Shown piece after piece: positions 48,978-59,500 of a DNA stretch of 64,000 bases. Each line of letters starts with the position of its first letter. The stretch's first letter is position 1. The DNA is taken from contig NZ_LQIT01000013.1 of the NCBI RefSeq assembly GCF_001499965.1, positions 1-64,000 of the forward strand. Reading direction: 5' to 3'. Source of the DNA: Mycobacterium sp. GA-2829 (GTDB taxonomy: Bacteria > Actinomycetota > Actinomycetes > Mycobacteriales > Mycobacteriaceae). The notes under the pieces are model-generated. The model did no database searches, was not told the DNA's origin, and worked only from the letters and a program-made list of their open reading frames with translations. The position numbers and the translations under genes are program-made.

Positions 48978-50021
48978 ATGGGTCCAGAGCGTCGGGGGGA
49001 CGGTCGGGTCCCCGCGGTGCGCACCGAGTGGCAGGAGCCGCCACGTGGCCACCGCGACCCGCTGCGCGCCCAGCGCGACCCCCTCGCGGCGGACAGCGGC
49101 CGCGCCCGCTCCAACCGCGACGAGCGGCGGCAGTGGCGCAAACAGACCTGGCTCGGCCGGTTCGTGTCGACCTACGGATGGCGCGCCTACGCGCTGCCGG
49201 TGCTGGCGGTGCTCACCGTCGTCGTCATCTATCAGACCGTCACCGGGACCGCCGTCCCCGAACAGGTCGCCGACGAGGAGGGACCGGTGCAGGGCCCGCC
49301 GACCATCGGTGCGGCCAGCACGGCGATCGTCGGGGCGCCGCCGAAGGGACTCACCCAGTTCGACGCCAACCTGCCGACGGGCATCTTGCCCGCGGGCGGG
49401 CCGTTCACCGAGGCCGGTGCGCGCACCTGGCACATCGTCCCCGGCGCCACCGCGCAGGTCGGGCAGGGCACCACGAAGAACTTCACCTACACCGTCGAGG
49501 TCGAGGACGGCCTGGACACCACGGGGTTCGGCGGTGACGAGGGATTCGCCCGCATGGTCGACGAGACCCTGGCCAATCCGAAGAGCTGGACCCACAACCC
49601 GCAGTTCGCCTTCACCCGCATCGACACCGGCGAACCCGACTTCCGGGTGTCGCTGACCTCGCCGCTGACCATCCGTGAGGGCTGCGGATACGACATCCCG
49701 CTCGAGGCCTCCTGCTATAACCCGGCCTACCTCGGCGATCAGCCCCGCGTCTTCATCAACGAGGCCCGCTGGGTGCGCGGCGCGGTGCCGTTCCAGGGCG
49801 ACATCGGGTCCTACCGCCAGTACGTCATCAACCACGAAGTGGGCCACGCGATCGGCTACCAGCGTCACGAATCGTGCATCGAGAACGGGGCACTGGCGCC
49901 GATCATGATGCAGCAGACGTTCTCCACCTCGAACGACGACGCCTCCCGGTTCGACCCCGAGACCGTGCGTGCCGACGGGCTGACGTGCCGCTTCAATCCC
50001 TGGCCCTATCCGATCGCCTGA
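48978..50021 (+). CDS. DUF3152 zinc-metalloprotease-like envelope protein (Rv3207c-like)
   Basis: 347 residues. A basic leader, one membrane helix near residue 70-90 (AYALPVLAVLTVVVIYQTV), then an outside domain with the zinc motif NHEVGHAIGYQRHE (H286, E287, H290). Cysteines later in the domain (CIENGAL, GLTCRFNP) may pair. Substrate unknown. The ATG at 48978 has GGAGG 4 nt upstream, better than the GTG at 48945. Confidence 0.85.
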   Translation: MGPERRGDGRVPAVRTEWQEPPRGHRDPLRAQRDPLAADSGRARSNRDERRQWRKQTWLGRFVSTYGWRAYALPVLAVLTVVVIYQTVTGTAVPEQVADEEGPVQGPPTIGAASTAIVGAPPKGLTQFDANLPTGILPAGGPFTEAGARTWHIVPGATAQVGQGTTKNFTYTVEVEDGLDTTGFGGDEGFARMVDETLANPKSWTHNPQFAFTRIDTGEPDFRVSLTSPLTIREGCGYDIPLEASCYNPAYLGDQPRVFINEARWVRGAVPFQGDIGSYRQYVINHEVGHAIGYQRHESCIENGALAPIMMQQTFSTSNDDASRFDPETVRADGLTCRFNPWPYPIA

Positions 50022-50121
50022 CGGGAAGCCTGCGGGCACATCCGGTGTTGTCGAGGGTGCCTATTGTTGAGGTGACTCGACCGCTGTGGTCGACGCACCG
50101 CAGAATTTTGAGGAGATACCG

Positions 50122-51321
50122 GTGTCCGGGAATGTGGGATTGCCTCCGCTGGTGGAGCCGGCGGGCGAACTGACGCGCGAGGAGGTGGCTCGCTACAGCC
50201 GCCACCTGATCATCCCCGACCTCGGTCTCGACGGGCAGAAGCGTCTGAAGAACGCCAAGGTGCTGGTGATCGGCGCCGGTGGCCTGGGGTCGCCGACACT
50301 GCTGTACTTGGCCGCCGCGGGGGTAGGGACCATCGGCATCGTCGAATTCGACGTCGTCGACGAGTCGAACCTGCAGCGCCAGATCATCCACGGGCAGTCC
50401 GACATCGGCCGGTCCAAGGCGCAGAGCGCACGCGATTCGATCCTGGAGATCAACCCGTTGGTGACCGTGCAGTTGCACGAGGAGCGCCTCGAACCGGAGA
50501 ACGCGGTCGGGCTGTTCGAGCAGTACGACCTGATCCTCGACGGCACCGACAACTTCGCGACCCGGTACCTGGTCAACGACGCCGCGGTGCTCGCTCACAA
50601 GCCGTACGTGTGGGGGTCGATCTACCGCTTCGAGGGTCAGGTCTCGGTGTTCTGGGAGGACGCCCCCGACGCGCCGGATGGAAAACCGCAGGGCCTGAAC
50701 TACCGCGACCTCTACCCCGAGCCGCCGCCACCCGGGATGGTGCCGTCCTGCGCCGAGGGTGGCGTCCTCGGCATCCTGTGCGCCTCGATCGCATCGGTGA
50801 TGGGCACCGAGGCGATCAAGCTGATCACCGGGATCGGCGAACCGCTGCTCGGCCGCCTGATGGTGTACGACGCGCTCGACATGACCTACCGCACGATCAA
50901 GATCCGCAAGGATCCGGCGACGCCGAAGATCACCGAACTGATCGACTACGACGCGTTCTGCGGGGTGGTCTCCGACGCGGCGGCCTCGGCGGCGGCCGAT
51001 TCGACCGTCACGCCGCTGGAGCTGCGCGAACTGATCGACGCGGGCAAGCCGGTCGCGCTGATCGACGTGCGCGAGCAGGTGGAATGGGACATCAACCGCA
51101 TCGAGGGCGCCGAGCTCATCCCCAAGTCGACGATCGAGGCCGGCGACGGGCTCGCGAAGCTGCCCCAGGACCGGATCCCGGTGCTCTACTGCAAGACCGG
51201 TGTTCGCTCGGCCGAGGCGCTGGCGGCGGTGAAGAAGGCCGGGTTCTCCGAGGCGCTGCACCTGCAGGGCGGCATCGTGGCGTGGGCGCGCCAACTCGAA
51301 CCCGACATGGTGATGTACTGA
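50122..51321 (+). CDS. moeZ: Adenylyltransferase/sulfurtransferase MoeZ (MoeB1)
   Basis: 399 residues. N-terminal ThiF/E1-like domain with GAGGLGSP (51-58) and E1-type aspartate DGTDNF; the zinc CxxC pairs of MoeB are not seen, as in MoeZ orthologues I recall. C-terminal rhodanese domain with active cysteine C357 (YCKTGVRSA). It adenylates and thiolates the C-terminal GG of MoaD/CysO carrier proteins. The GTG at 50122 has GAGGAG about 8 nt upstream; the frame is open to 50086. Confidence 0.93.
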   Translation: MSGNVGLPPLVEPAGELTREEVARYSRHLIIPDLGLDGQKRLKNAKVLVIGAGGLGSPTLLYLAAAGVGTIGIVEFDVVDESNLQRQIIHGQSDIGRSKAQSARDSILEINPLVTVQLHEERLEPENAVGLFEQYDLILDGTDNFATRYLVNDAAVLAHKPYVWGSIYRFEGQVSVFWEDAPDAPDGKPQGLNYRDLYPEPPPPGMVPSCAEGGVLGILCASIASVMGTEAIKLITGIGEPLLGRLMVYDALDMTYRTIKIRKDPATPKITELIDYDAFCGVVSDAAASAAADSTVTPLELRELIDAGKPVALIDVREQVEWDINRIEGAELIPKSTIEAGDGLAKLPQDRIPVLYCKTGVRSAEALAAVKKAGFSEALHLQGGIVAWARQLEPDMVMY

Positions 51322-51409
51322 CCGGCCGCAGGTCTCAGCACGGCAACGGCTCGGCGACACAGCAGGTCAGCGCGCCAATTGTCGAGGGTGTCACCGGTAG
51401 CCTGACCCT

Positions 51410-52264
51410 GTGAGCATCGAGCGACCGCCCGACCATGTCCTGGCGGCGTTCGGGCTGGTCGGTGTGCGCCCGGTTCCGCTCGGTTCGAGCTGGGAGGGCG
51501 GCTGGCGCTGCGGCGAGGTGGTGCTGTCGATGATTGCCGACCACGCCCGGGCGGCCTGGTCGGCGAAGGTGCGGGAGACCCTGTTCGTCGACGGTGTGCG
51601 GCTGGCGCGGCCGGTGCGCTCGACCGACGGCCGCTACGTGGTCGCCGGCTGGCGGGCCGACACGTTCGTCGCCGGGACACCGGAGCCCCGCCACGACGAG
51701 GTCGTCTCGGCGGCGGTCCGGTTGCACGAGGCCACCGCGACGCTCGAGCGGCCGCGTTTCCTCACCCAGCCCCCGGTCGCGCCGTGGGCGGACGTCGACG
51801 TGTTCATCGCCGCCGACCGCGCGGCCTGGGAGGAACGCCCGCTGCACTCGCTGCCGCCGGGTGCGCGGGTCGCGCCCGGTTCGGCCGACGGGCAGCGGTC
51901 CATCGAACTCATCAACCAGTTGGCCACGCTGCGCCGGGTCACCAAGAGCCCGAGTCAGCTGGTGCACGGCGATCTCTACGGCACGGTGCTCTTCGCCGGG
52001 GCCGCCGCGCCCGGCATCACCGACATCACGCCGTACTGGCGGCCGGCGTCGTGGGCGGCCGGTGTGGTCGTCGTCGACGCGCTGTCGTGGGGTGAGGCCG
52101 ACGACGGGCTGATCGAACGCTGGGCGTCGCTGCCGGAGTGGCCGCAGATGTTGTTGCGCGCGTTGATGTTCCGGCTCGCGGTGCACGCTCTGCACCCGCG
52201 GTCGACGGCGGCGGCGTTCCCCGGTCTGGCGCGCACCGCGGCGCTGGTCCGCCTGGTGCTCTAG
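51410..52264 (+). CDS. TIGR02569-type kinase-fold protein (Rv3205c-like)
   Basis: 284 residues. The pattern QLVHGDLYGTVLF followed by DITPYWRPASWA resembles aminoglycoside-phosphotransferase catalytic loops, though the usual asparagine after HGD is replaced (T). Family of unknown role in actinobacteria. GTG at 51410 lies 6 nt below TAGCCT, so leaderless. It converges with the ATL gene, 9 bp apart. Confidence 0.8.
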   Translation: MSIERPPDHVLAAFGLVGVRPVPLGSSWEGGWRCGEVVLSMIADHARAAWSAKVRETLFVDGVRLARPVRSTDGRYVVAGWRADTFVAGTPEPRHDEVVSAAVRLHEATATLERPRFLTQPPVAPWADVDVFIAADRAAWEERPLHSLPPGARVAPGSADGQRSIELINQLATLRRVTKSPSQLVHGDLYGTVLFAGAAAPGITDITPYWRPASWAAGVVVVDALSWGEADDGLIERWASLPEWPQMLLRALMFRLAVHALHPRSTAAAFPGLARTAALVRLVL

Positions 52265-52273
52265 TCGAATCCT

Positions 52274-52573
52274 CTAGTGGAAGACGTGCCGGATCTCCCG
52301 TAACGGCACCCGCCCGTCGGTGGCCAGCACCCCTTCGGCGCGCAGCAGTTCGAGCTGTCGGGTGGCCAGATGTGGTGCGGGCCTGCCGGATGCGCTGATC
52401 ACCCGGTGCCACGGCAGATCCGAGGAGTCGGTGCGCATGATCCAGCCGACGATGCGCGGACTCGACAGCGCGGCCGCCTCGGCGATGTCACCGTAGGTCG
52501 CGACCCGGCCCGGCGGGATCTGCGCCACCAACGCGCGGACGGCCTCCACCTGCTCGTCGGTGATGGCCGCCAC
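52274..52573 (-). CDS. Alkyltransferase-like protein (ATL)
   Basis: 99 residues, one MGMT-type DNA-binding domain with the arginine finger (RVATYGDIAEAA) and PWHRVI in place of PCHRV; cysteine is replaced by W55. ATLs bind O6-alkylguanine without repairing it and flag it to excision repair. It corresponds to Rv3204. It begins 3 bp after lipV on the same strand, so it is in one operon. Confidence 0.9.
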   Translation of the reverse strand: MAAITDEQVEAVRALVAQIPPGRVATYGDIAEAAALSSPRIVGWIMRTDSSDLPWHRVISASGRPAPHLATRQLELLRAEGVLATDGRVPLREIRHVFH

Positions 52574-52576
52574 GGG

Positions 52577-53359
52577 TCAGCGCCGTTCGAGGTGTCCGCG
52601 GATGACCTCGGCCGTCTCCGCCGGTTTGGCCTGGCCGACCATGTGGTCGCAATCCCAGTGCAGCACAGTCAGATCGTCGCCCAGCGCGGCGTCGAGCGTG
52701 GCGATCAGCTCATCGGTGGCGTACGGGGGATCGGTCCGGGTCGCGCGGATCAGCGTGGTGGGCGTCCCATCCCGGGGCAGCGTCACCGGCCGGGCCAGCT
52801 CACTCCAGTAGGACATCATCGCCGGGATGCTGATGCGCCACCCGCTGCGACCGTTCGGCAGCGCGATCAGGTGCTCGTCGAGTTCACGGTCGAGCTCGAC
52901 GGCATCGACCTCACCCCACGAGCCGGAGACCTTCTCGGCCCTGGCCTCGTCGCGGTCGGTGTAGTCGGGGGAGGCGAACATATCGTCGGCGATCTCGCGC
53001 ATCCATTCGCCGTCGAGACCGACCGCGGGGTCGAGCAGCACCAGACCGGACACCAGGTCGGGCCGCGCCGCCGCCAGCGCCAGCGCGACGGCGCCGCCGA
53101 ACGAGTGGCCCGCCACCACGACCGGACCGCCGCCGTCGGCGTCCAGCAGGGCGGCGAGCGCCTCGGTGTTGGCGTCCAACGTCCACGGCGCGGCCCACGT
53201 GGAGCGGCCGTGGCCGATCAAGTCCGGTGCGGCGACGGCGAACTCGGGCAGGTAGGTGTTCGCCATCGTCTGCCAGCGTCTGCCGTGGCCGGTCAGACCG
53301 TGCACGGCCAGCAGTTGAACGGGTTCGGACGGACCGTAGCGGTGCACGTGCAGGCTCAC
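52577..53359 (-). CDS. lipV: Alpha/beta-hydrolase LipV
   Basis: 260 residues. Nucleophile motif GHSFGG, an early HGLTGHG oxyanion loop, and catalytic histidine in DCDHMVGQAKP. Esterase/lipase family; the natural substrate is not known. GTG at 53359 gives the usual MSLHVHRYG start. Divergent from adnA by 63 bp. Rv3203 orthologue by order. Confidence 0.88.
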   Translation of the reverse strand: MSLHVHRYGPSEPVQLLAVHGLTGHGRRWQTMANTYLPEFAVAAPDLIGHGRSTWAAPWTLDANTEALAALLDADGGGPVVVAGHSFGGAVALALAAARPDLVSGLVLLDPAVGLDGEWMREIADDMFASPDYTDRDEARAEKVSGSWGEVDAVELDRELDEHLIALPNGRSGWRISIPAMMSYWSELARPVTLPRDGTPTTLIRATRTDPPYATDELIATLDAALGDDLTVLHWDCDHMVGQAKPAETAEVIRGHLERR

Positions 53360-53422
53360 ACCGACGATGGTGCCAGCCCGCACCGACGGGGACTTGTCGT
53401 ACCCCCGTGATGTCATGCCCTC

Positions 53423-56400
53423 ATGACCGCACCGGACGTCGAGACGACCACCGCCGAGCACACCGAGCCGCGCATGCTGCTCGCGCCCGGGCGGCGTGGC
53501 GTGGTGCGCCTGCTCGGCGGCCCCGGAGCCGGCAAATCGACGTTGCTGGTCGACGCGGCCGCCGCGCACATCGCCGCCGGGGCCGATCCGGAATCGGTTC
53601 TGCTGCTGACCGGTTCGGCGTCGCTGCGCTCGGCGGCCCGCGCGGCGGTCACCCGCAGGCTGCTCGACGGCGGCGTCCGGCAGGTCGTGCGCGAACCCCT
53701 GGTCCGCACCATTCACTCGTATGCGTTCGCGGTGTTGCGGCTGGCCGCGCAGCGCAACGGTGATGCGCCGCCGCGGCTGATCACCGGTGCCGAACAGGAC
53801 GGCATCATCCGCGAGATGCTCGCCGGTGACCTCGAGGACGGTGACCGGTCCCCGGTCGCGTGGCCCGCCGAACTGCGGCCCGCGCTGGCCACCGCCGGAT
53901 TCGCCACCGAGCTGCGCGACCTGATGGCCCGCTGCACCGAACGCGGCGTCGATCCGCTTGCGCTGCAACGCCTCGGCCGGATGTCGCGGCGCCCGGAGTG
54001 GGCGGCGGCGGGCCGGTTCGCCCAGGCCTACGAGCAGATCATGCTGCTGCGCTCCGCGGTCGGGATGGCCGCGCCGCAGGCCACGACACCGGCGTTGGGC
54101 GCCGCCGAACTCGTCGGGGCAGCGCTCGAGGCGTTCGCGATGGACGCCGATCTGCTGGCCGCCGAACGGCAGCGGATCGGTCTGCTGCTCGTCGACGACG
54201 CCCAGCACCTCGACCCGCAGGCCGCCCGGCTCGTTCGGGTGCTGGCCGCCGGCGCTGACCTGACCGTGTACGCCGGTGACCCCGACCAGTCGGTGTTCGG
54301 GTACCGCGGTGCGGACCCGGCGCTGCTGCGCGACGAGGACGGCGTCGCAGTGACCCTCACCCGCTCGCACCGGTGTTCACCCGCCGTGGCGCGCGCGATC
54401 AACGGGCTGGGTCGGCGGCTGCCCGGTCAACGTCCCGAGTTCGTCGGATCCGCCTCCGCCACCGAGGGTTCAGTCGCGGTGCGGATCGCCGCGACCGCCC
54501 ACGCCGAGTCCGGTCTCATCGCCGACGCGCTGCGCCGCGCACACCTCGTCGACGGGGTGCCGTGGTCGCAGATGGCGGTGATCGTGCGGTCCCTGCCGCG
54601 CACGGGTGCGCCGTTGGCGCGTGCGCTCACCGCGGCGGGGGTGCCCGTCGACCTGTCCACGGCCGCGCCGCTGGTCGAAGAGCCCGCGGTACGCGCGCTG
54701 CTGACAGTCCTCGAGGCCACCGCCGACACCCTGACCGGTGCGCAGGCCGAGGCGCTGCTCGCCGGTCCGATCGGGCGGGTCGACCCGGTGACGATGCGGC
54801 AGGTGCGTCGGGCATTGCGGCGCGCCGACGGCAGCCAACCGCCGCGGGACTTCGCCGACCTGCTCGTCGAGGCGCTCACCGGGCCGCCGCCCGCCGTGTC
54901 GGCCGAACTCGAGCGTCCGCTGCGCCGGGTGCGCGCGGTGCTGACGGCCGCGCGGCGCAGCGTCGACGAGGGGGCCGACCCGCGGCACACGCTGTGGCAG
55001 GCGTGGCATCGCAGCGGGCTGCAGCGGCGGTGGCTCGCGGCCAGTGAGCGGGGCGGGGCGGCAGGTGCTCAGGCCGACCGTGACCTCGACGCCGTCACGG
55101 CCCTGTTCGACGTCGCCGACCAGTACGTCACCCGCACCGCGGGCGCATCGGTCCGCGGCTTCCTCGACCACGTGACCACGCTCGGCCTACCGCCGGTGCG
55201 CCGCGACGAGCGGCGCGCCACGGAGTCCGTCGCGGTGCGCAGCGCCCACGCCGCGCTCGCGGGTGAATGGGACTTCGTCGTCATCGCCGGTCTGCAGGAA
55301 GGGTTGTGGCCCAACACCGTCCCGCGCGGCGGGGTGCTGGGCACCCAGCGTCTGGTCGACGTGCTCGACGGCGTCGCCGATTCCGCGGACGCCGCGGTGT
55401 CGTCGCGGGCGCCGCTGCTCGCCGAGGAACGCAGGCTGCTGATCGCCGCGCTCGGCCGCGCCCGGAACCGGGTGCTGGTGACCGCTGTCGACAGCGACAG
55501 CGGTACCGAAGCCCTGCTGCCCTCGCCGTTCTGCGCAGAGCTGAGCGCGTTCGCCACGGACGACGGCGGCGACCCGCAGCCGCCGGTGCGGGCCCCGCGG
55601 GTGCTGGCGCCGTCCGCATTGGTCGGCCGGTTGCGGGCGGTGGTGTGCGCCCCCGACGGTGCGGTCGACGACGCCGCCCGTGACTGCGCGGCCACACAGC
55701 TGGCCCGGCTGGCCGCCGCCGGCGTACCGGGTGCCGACCCGACGCAGTGGCACCTCATGACGCCGCTGACCACCGACGATCCGCTGTGGGACGACGAGCA
55801 GCATGTGGTGACGCTGTCGCCGTCGACGCTGCAGACGCTCACCGACTGCCCGCTGCGCTGGCTGCTCGAACGCCACGGCGGCCGCGACGGCCGCGATGTC
55901 CGCTCCGCGGTCGGGTCTCTGCTGCACGCACTGGTGGCGGAGTCGGGGAAAACGGAGAGCCAACTGCTCAACGAGCTCGAGAAGGTGTGGGCGGACCTGC
56001 CTCACGAGGCGCAGTGGCACGCCGCCAACGAGTTGACCCGTCATCAGGCCATGCTGTCGGCGTTCGAGCACTGGCGCACCCAGACCCGCCGCGAGTTGAC
56101 GGAGGTGGGTACCGAAGTCGACGTCGAGGGCGTCGTCTGCGACGACGACGAAGAGCGGCCCGCGGTTCGGGTGCGGGGCCGGCTGGACCGGTTGGAGCGC
56201 GACAGCGAGGGCCGGTTGGTGGTCGTGGACCTGAAGACCGGCAAGAGCCCGGTCACCAAGGACGACGGGCAGCGCCACGCCCAGCTGGCGATGTATCAGC
56301 TGGCCGTGGCCGCGGGGCTGCTCCCCGACGGGGACGTGCCCGGTGGCGGCCGGTTGGTGTACCTGGGCAAGTGCGGTGCCGCGGGTCCGACCGAGCGGGA

Positions 56401-56566
56401 GCAGGACGCGCTGACCGACGACGGGGTCGCGCAGTGGCGCCGCGACGTCGGTGACGCCGCCGCCGCGACCCAGGGGCCGACGTTCGTCGCCCGGCTCAAC
56501 GACAATTGCGCACACTGCCCGGTGCGCAACAGCTGCCCGGCACAGTCCGAGGGGGAGAGGGCATGA
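53423..56566 (+). CDS. adnA: AdnA subunit of the AdnAB helicase-nuclease
   Basis: 1047 residues. UvrD-like motor with Walker A GPGAGKST (33-40) and LLVDDAQ as the motif II; a RecB-type nuclease at the end with VVVDLKTGKSP. Four cysteines, C809 in LTDCPL and C1029, C1032, C1038 in NDNCAHCPVRNSC, fit the 4Fe-4S clamp of AddB/AdnA nucleases. With AdnB it resects double-strand breaks in mycobacteria. ATGA overlap with adnB. Confidence 0.95.
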   Translation: MTAPDVETTTAEHTEPRMLLAPGRRGVVRLLGGPGAGKSTLLVDAAAAHIAAGADPESVLLLTGSASLRSAARAAVTRRLLDGGVRQVVREPLVRTIHSYAFAVLRLAAQRNGDAPPRLITGAEQDGIIREMLAGDLEDGDRSPVAWPAELRPALATAGFATELRDLMARCTERGVDPLALQRLGRMSRRPEWAAAGRFAQAYEQIMLLRSAVGMAAPQATTPALGAAELVGAALEAFAMDADLLAAERQRIGLLLVDDAQHLDPQAARLVRVLAAGADLTVYAGDPDQSVFGYRGADPALLRDEDGVAVTLTRSHRCSPAVARAINGLGRRLPGQRPEFVGSASATEGSVAVRIAATAHAESGLIADALRRAHLVDGVPWSQMAVIVRSLPRTGAPLARALTAAGVPVDLSTAAPLVEEPAVRALLTVLEATADTLTGAQAEALLAGPIGRVDPVTMRQVRRALRRADGSQPPRDFADLLVEALTGPPPAVSAELERPLRRVRAVLTAARRSVDEGADPRHTLWQAWHRSGLQRRWLAASERGGAAGAQADRDLDAVTALFDVADQYVTRTAGASVRGFLDHVTTLGLPPVRRDERRATESVAVRSAHAALAGEWDFVVIAGLQEGLWPNTVPRGGVLGTQRLVDVLDGVADSADAAVSSRAPLLAEERRLLIAALGRARNRVLVTAVDSDSGTEALLPSPFCAELSAFATDDGGDPQPPVRAPRVLAPSALVGRLRAVVCAPDGAVDDAARDCAATQLARLAAAGVPGADPTQWHLMTPLTTDDPLWDDEQHVVTLSPSTLQTLTDCPLRWLLERHGGRDGRDVRSAVGSLLHALVAESGKTESQLLNELEKVWADLPHEAQWHAANELTRHQAMLSAFEHWRTQTRRELTEVGTEVDVEGVVCDDDEERPAVRVRGRLDRLERDSEGRLVVVDLKTGKSPVTKDDGQRHAQLAMYQLAVAAGLLPDGDVPGGGRLVYLGKCGAAGPTEREQDALTDDGVAQWRRDVGDAAAATQGPTFVARLNDNCAHCPVRNSCPAQSEGERA

Positions 56567-59500
56567 CCGCTCGCTACAGTCCGGCCGAATTGGCCTCGGC
56601 GCTGGGTCTTTTCGCGCCTACCGACGAACAGGCCGCGGTCATCGCCGCACCGCCCGGTCCGGTGGTGGTCATCGCAGGCGCCGGCGCCGGTAAGACCGAG
56701 ACCATGGCCGCGCGGGTGGTGTGGCTCGTCGCCAACGGGTACGCGACGCCGGGGCAGGTGCTCGGGTTGACCTTCACCCGCAAGGCGGCCGGCCAGTTGC
56801 TGCGCCGGGTCCGCACCCGGTTGGCGCGGTTGGCCGGCGCCGGGCTGGTGCCCGGGGTCGACACCACCGACGACCCGCCGACGGTCAGCACCTACCACGC
56901 GTTCGCCGGCACACTGCTGCGCGAGCACGGTCTGCTGCTACCGATCGAGCCGGAGACCCGCCTGATCGGCGAGACCGAACTGTGGCAGTTGGCCCACCGC
57001 GTCGTGTGCGAGCATCCCGGCCCGCTGGAGATCGACAAGACGCCGGCGGCGGTGACGCAGATGGTGCTGCGGTTGGCCGGACAGCTCGCCGAACACCTCG
57101 TCGACACCGACGAATTGCGCGGCACGCACGTCGAACTCGAGCGGTTGGTGCACACGCTGCCCGCGGGTCCGTATCAGCGCGACCGGGGGCCGAGCCAGTG
57201 GTTGCTGCGCATGCTCGCCACCCAGACCGAGCGCACCGAGCTCATCCCGCTGATCGATGCGCTGCACCGGCGGATGCAGGACGAGAAAGTGATGGACTTC
57301 GGGATGCAGATGGGCGCGGCCGCCCGGCTCGCCGCCGCCTTCCCGCAGGTCGGTGCGCAGCTGCGGGCCCGCTACCGCGTGGTGCTGCTCGACGAGTACC
57401 AGGACACCGGGCACGCGCAGCGGGTGGCGTTGTCGGCGCTGTTCGGCGGCGGCGTGGACGACGGTCTGGCGCTCACCGCGGTCGGTGATCCGATCCAGTC
57501 GATCTACGGGTGGCGCGGCGCGTCGGCGACGAATCTGCCGCGGTTCGCCACCGACTTCCCGCGCTCCGACGGCAGCCCGGCCCGGGTGCTGGAGTTGCGC
57601 ACCAGTTGGCGTAATCCGCCGAGCACGTTGCATCTGGCCAACGCGGTGTCGGCGGAGGCGCGGGGCCGGTCGGTAGCGGTGCGGTCGCTGCGGCCGCGTC
57701 CCGGCGCCGAGGCGGGCACCACCCGGCTGGCGCTGCTCAACGATGTTGCCGCGGAACGTGACTGGGTGGCCGACGAGGTCGCGCGGCGGTATCACGCGCC
57801 GCGCGAGGAGGGGCAGGGCCCGCCGACCGCGGCGGTGCTGTTGCGTCGCAACGCCGATGCCGCACCGATGGCCGATGCGCTCACCGCGCGCGGTGTGCCC
57901 GTCGAGGTGGTCGGCCTGGCGGGTCTGCTGGGGGTCACCGAGGTCGCGGACGTGGTCGCGATGCTGCGGCTGGTGGCCGATCCGACCGCGGGCGCCGCCG
58001 CGGTGCGCACCCTGACCGGTCCGCGGTGGCGCCTGGGCGCCCGCGACCTCGCCGCGCTGTGGCGCCGGGCGCTCGAACTCGACGACGGCGGGCCGGGTCC
58101 CGAGGCGACGGCCGCGCAGATCGTCGCGCAGGTCGCGCCCGATGCGGACGCCGCCTGCCTGGCCGACGCGATCTGCGATCCCGGTCCCGCCGAACGGTAT
58201 TCGCCGGAAGGGTATGGCCGCATCGTCGCGCTCGGCCGCGAATTGACCTCGTTGCGTGGGCATCTCGGGATGGCGCTGCCCGACCTCGTCGCCGAGGTGC
58301 GCCGCATCCTCGGCGTCGACGTCGAGGCCCGCGCCGGGATGCCGGTGCCGTCGGGGTGGTCGGGCACCGAACATCTCGACGCGTTCGTGGACGTGGTCGC
58401 CGATTACGCGAGCCGACCCGGCGCGACCATCGGCGGGCTGCTCGCCTATCTCGACGTGGCGATGGAGCGCGAGAACGGTCTGGCGCCGGCGGATCTCGCG
58501 GTCTCCACCGACCGGGTGCAGTTGCTGACCGTGCATGCCGCCAAGGGGTTGGAGTGGCAGGTGGTGGCGGTGCCGCATCTGAGCGGCCGCATCTTCCCGT
58601 CCACCGCGCAGGCCCGGACCTGGCTGACCGATCCGGCGGATCTGCCGCCGCTGCTGCGCGGGGACCGGGCGACCACCACCGACCACGGTGTGCCGGTGCT
58701 CGACAGCTCCGACGTCAACGATCGAAAGATGTTGTCCGACAGGATCAACGACCACAAACGCCACCTCGAACAACGCCGCACCGACGAGGAGCGGCGCCTG
58801 CTGTACGTCGCGCTGACCCGCGCGGAGGACACGCTGCTGCTGTCGGGCCACCACTGGGGCGCCACCGAGGGCAAACCGCGCGGCCCGTCGGAGTTCCTCG
58901 AGGAGCTCAAGGAGATCATCGAACGCGCCGAGCGGGACGGCACGCCGTGCGGGGTCATCGACCAGTGGGCGCCCGCACCCGCCGACGGGGAGAAGAACCC
59001 GTTGCGCGACACCGTCAAAGAGGTCACGTGGCCCGCGGATCCGGCGGGGGAGCGGCGCAATGACGTCGACCGCGGCGCCGACCTGGTGGCGCGCGCGATG
59101 GCCGACCCCGACGTTCCGGTCGAGGACGTCGACGGGTGGGCCGCCGACGTGGACGCGCTTCTCGCCGAACGTGAACGCGCGGCGCAGAAGACGCCGCCGA
59201 CCCTGCCCGCCGAGGTCTCGGTCAGCACGCTCGTCGATCTGGGCGACGATCCGGAGGCGGTGCTGTCCCGGCTGAACCGGCGGCTGCCCGTCCCGCCGGA
59301 CCCCAACGCGTCGCTCGGCACCGCCTTCCACGACTGGGTGCAGCGCTACTTCGGCGCCGAGCGGTTGTTCGACCTCGACGATCTGCCCGGTGCGGTCGAC
59401 GGCGACACCCGGCGCCTCGAAGCCGAACGCCTCACCGAACTGCAGCAGGCGTTCATGTTGTCGCCGTGGGCCGCTCGCACCCCGCTGGACGTCGAGGTGC

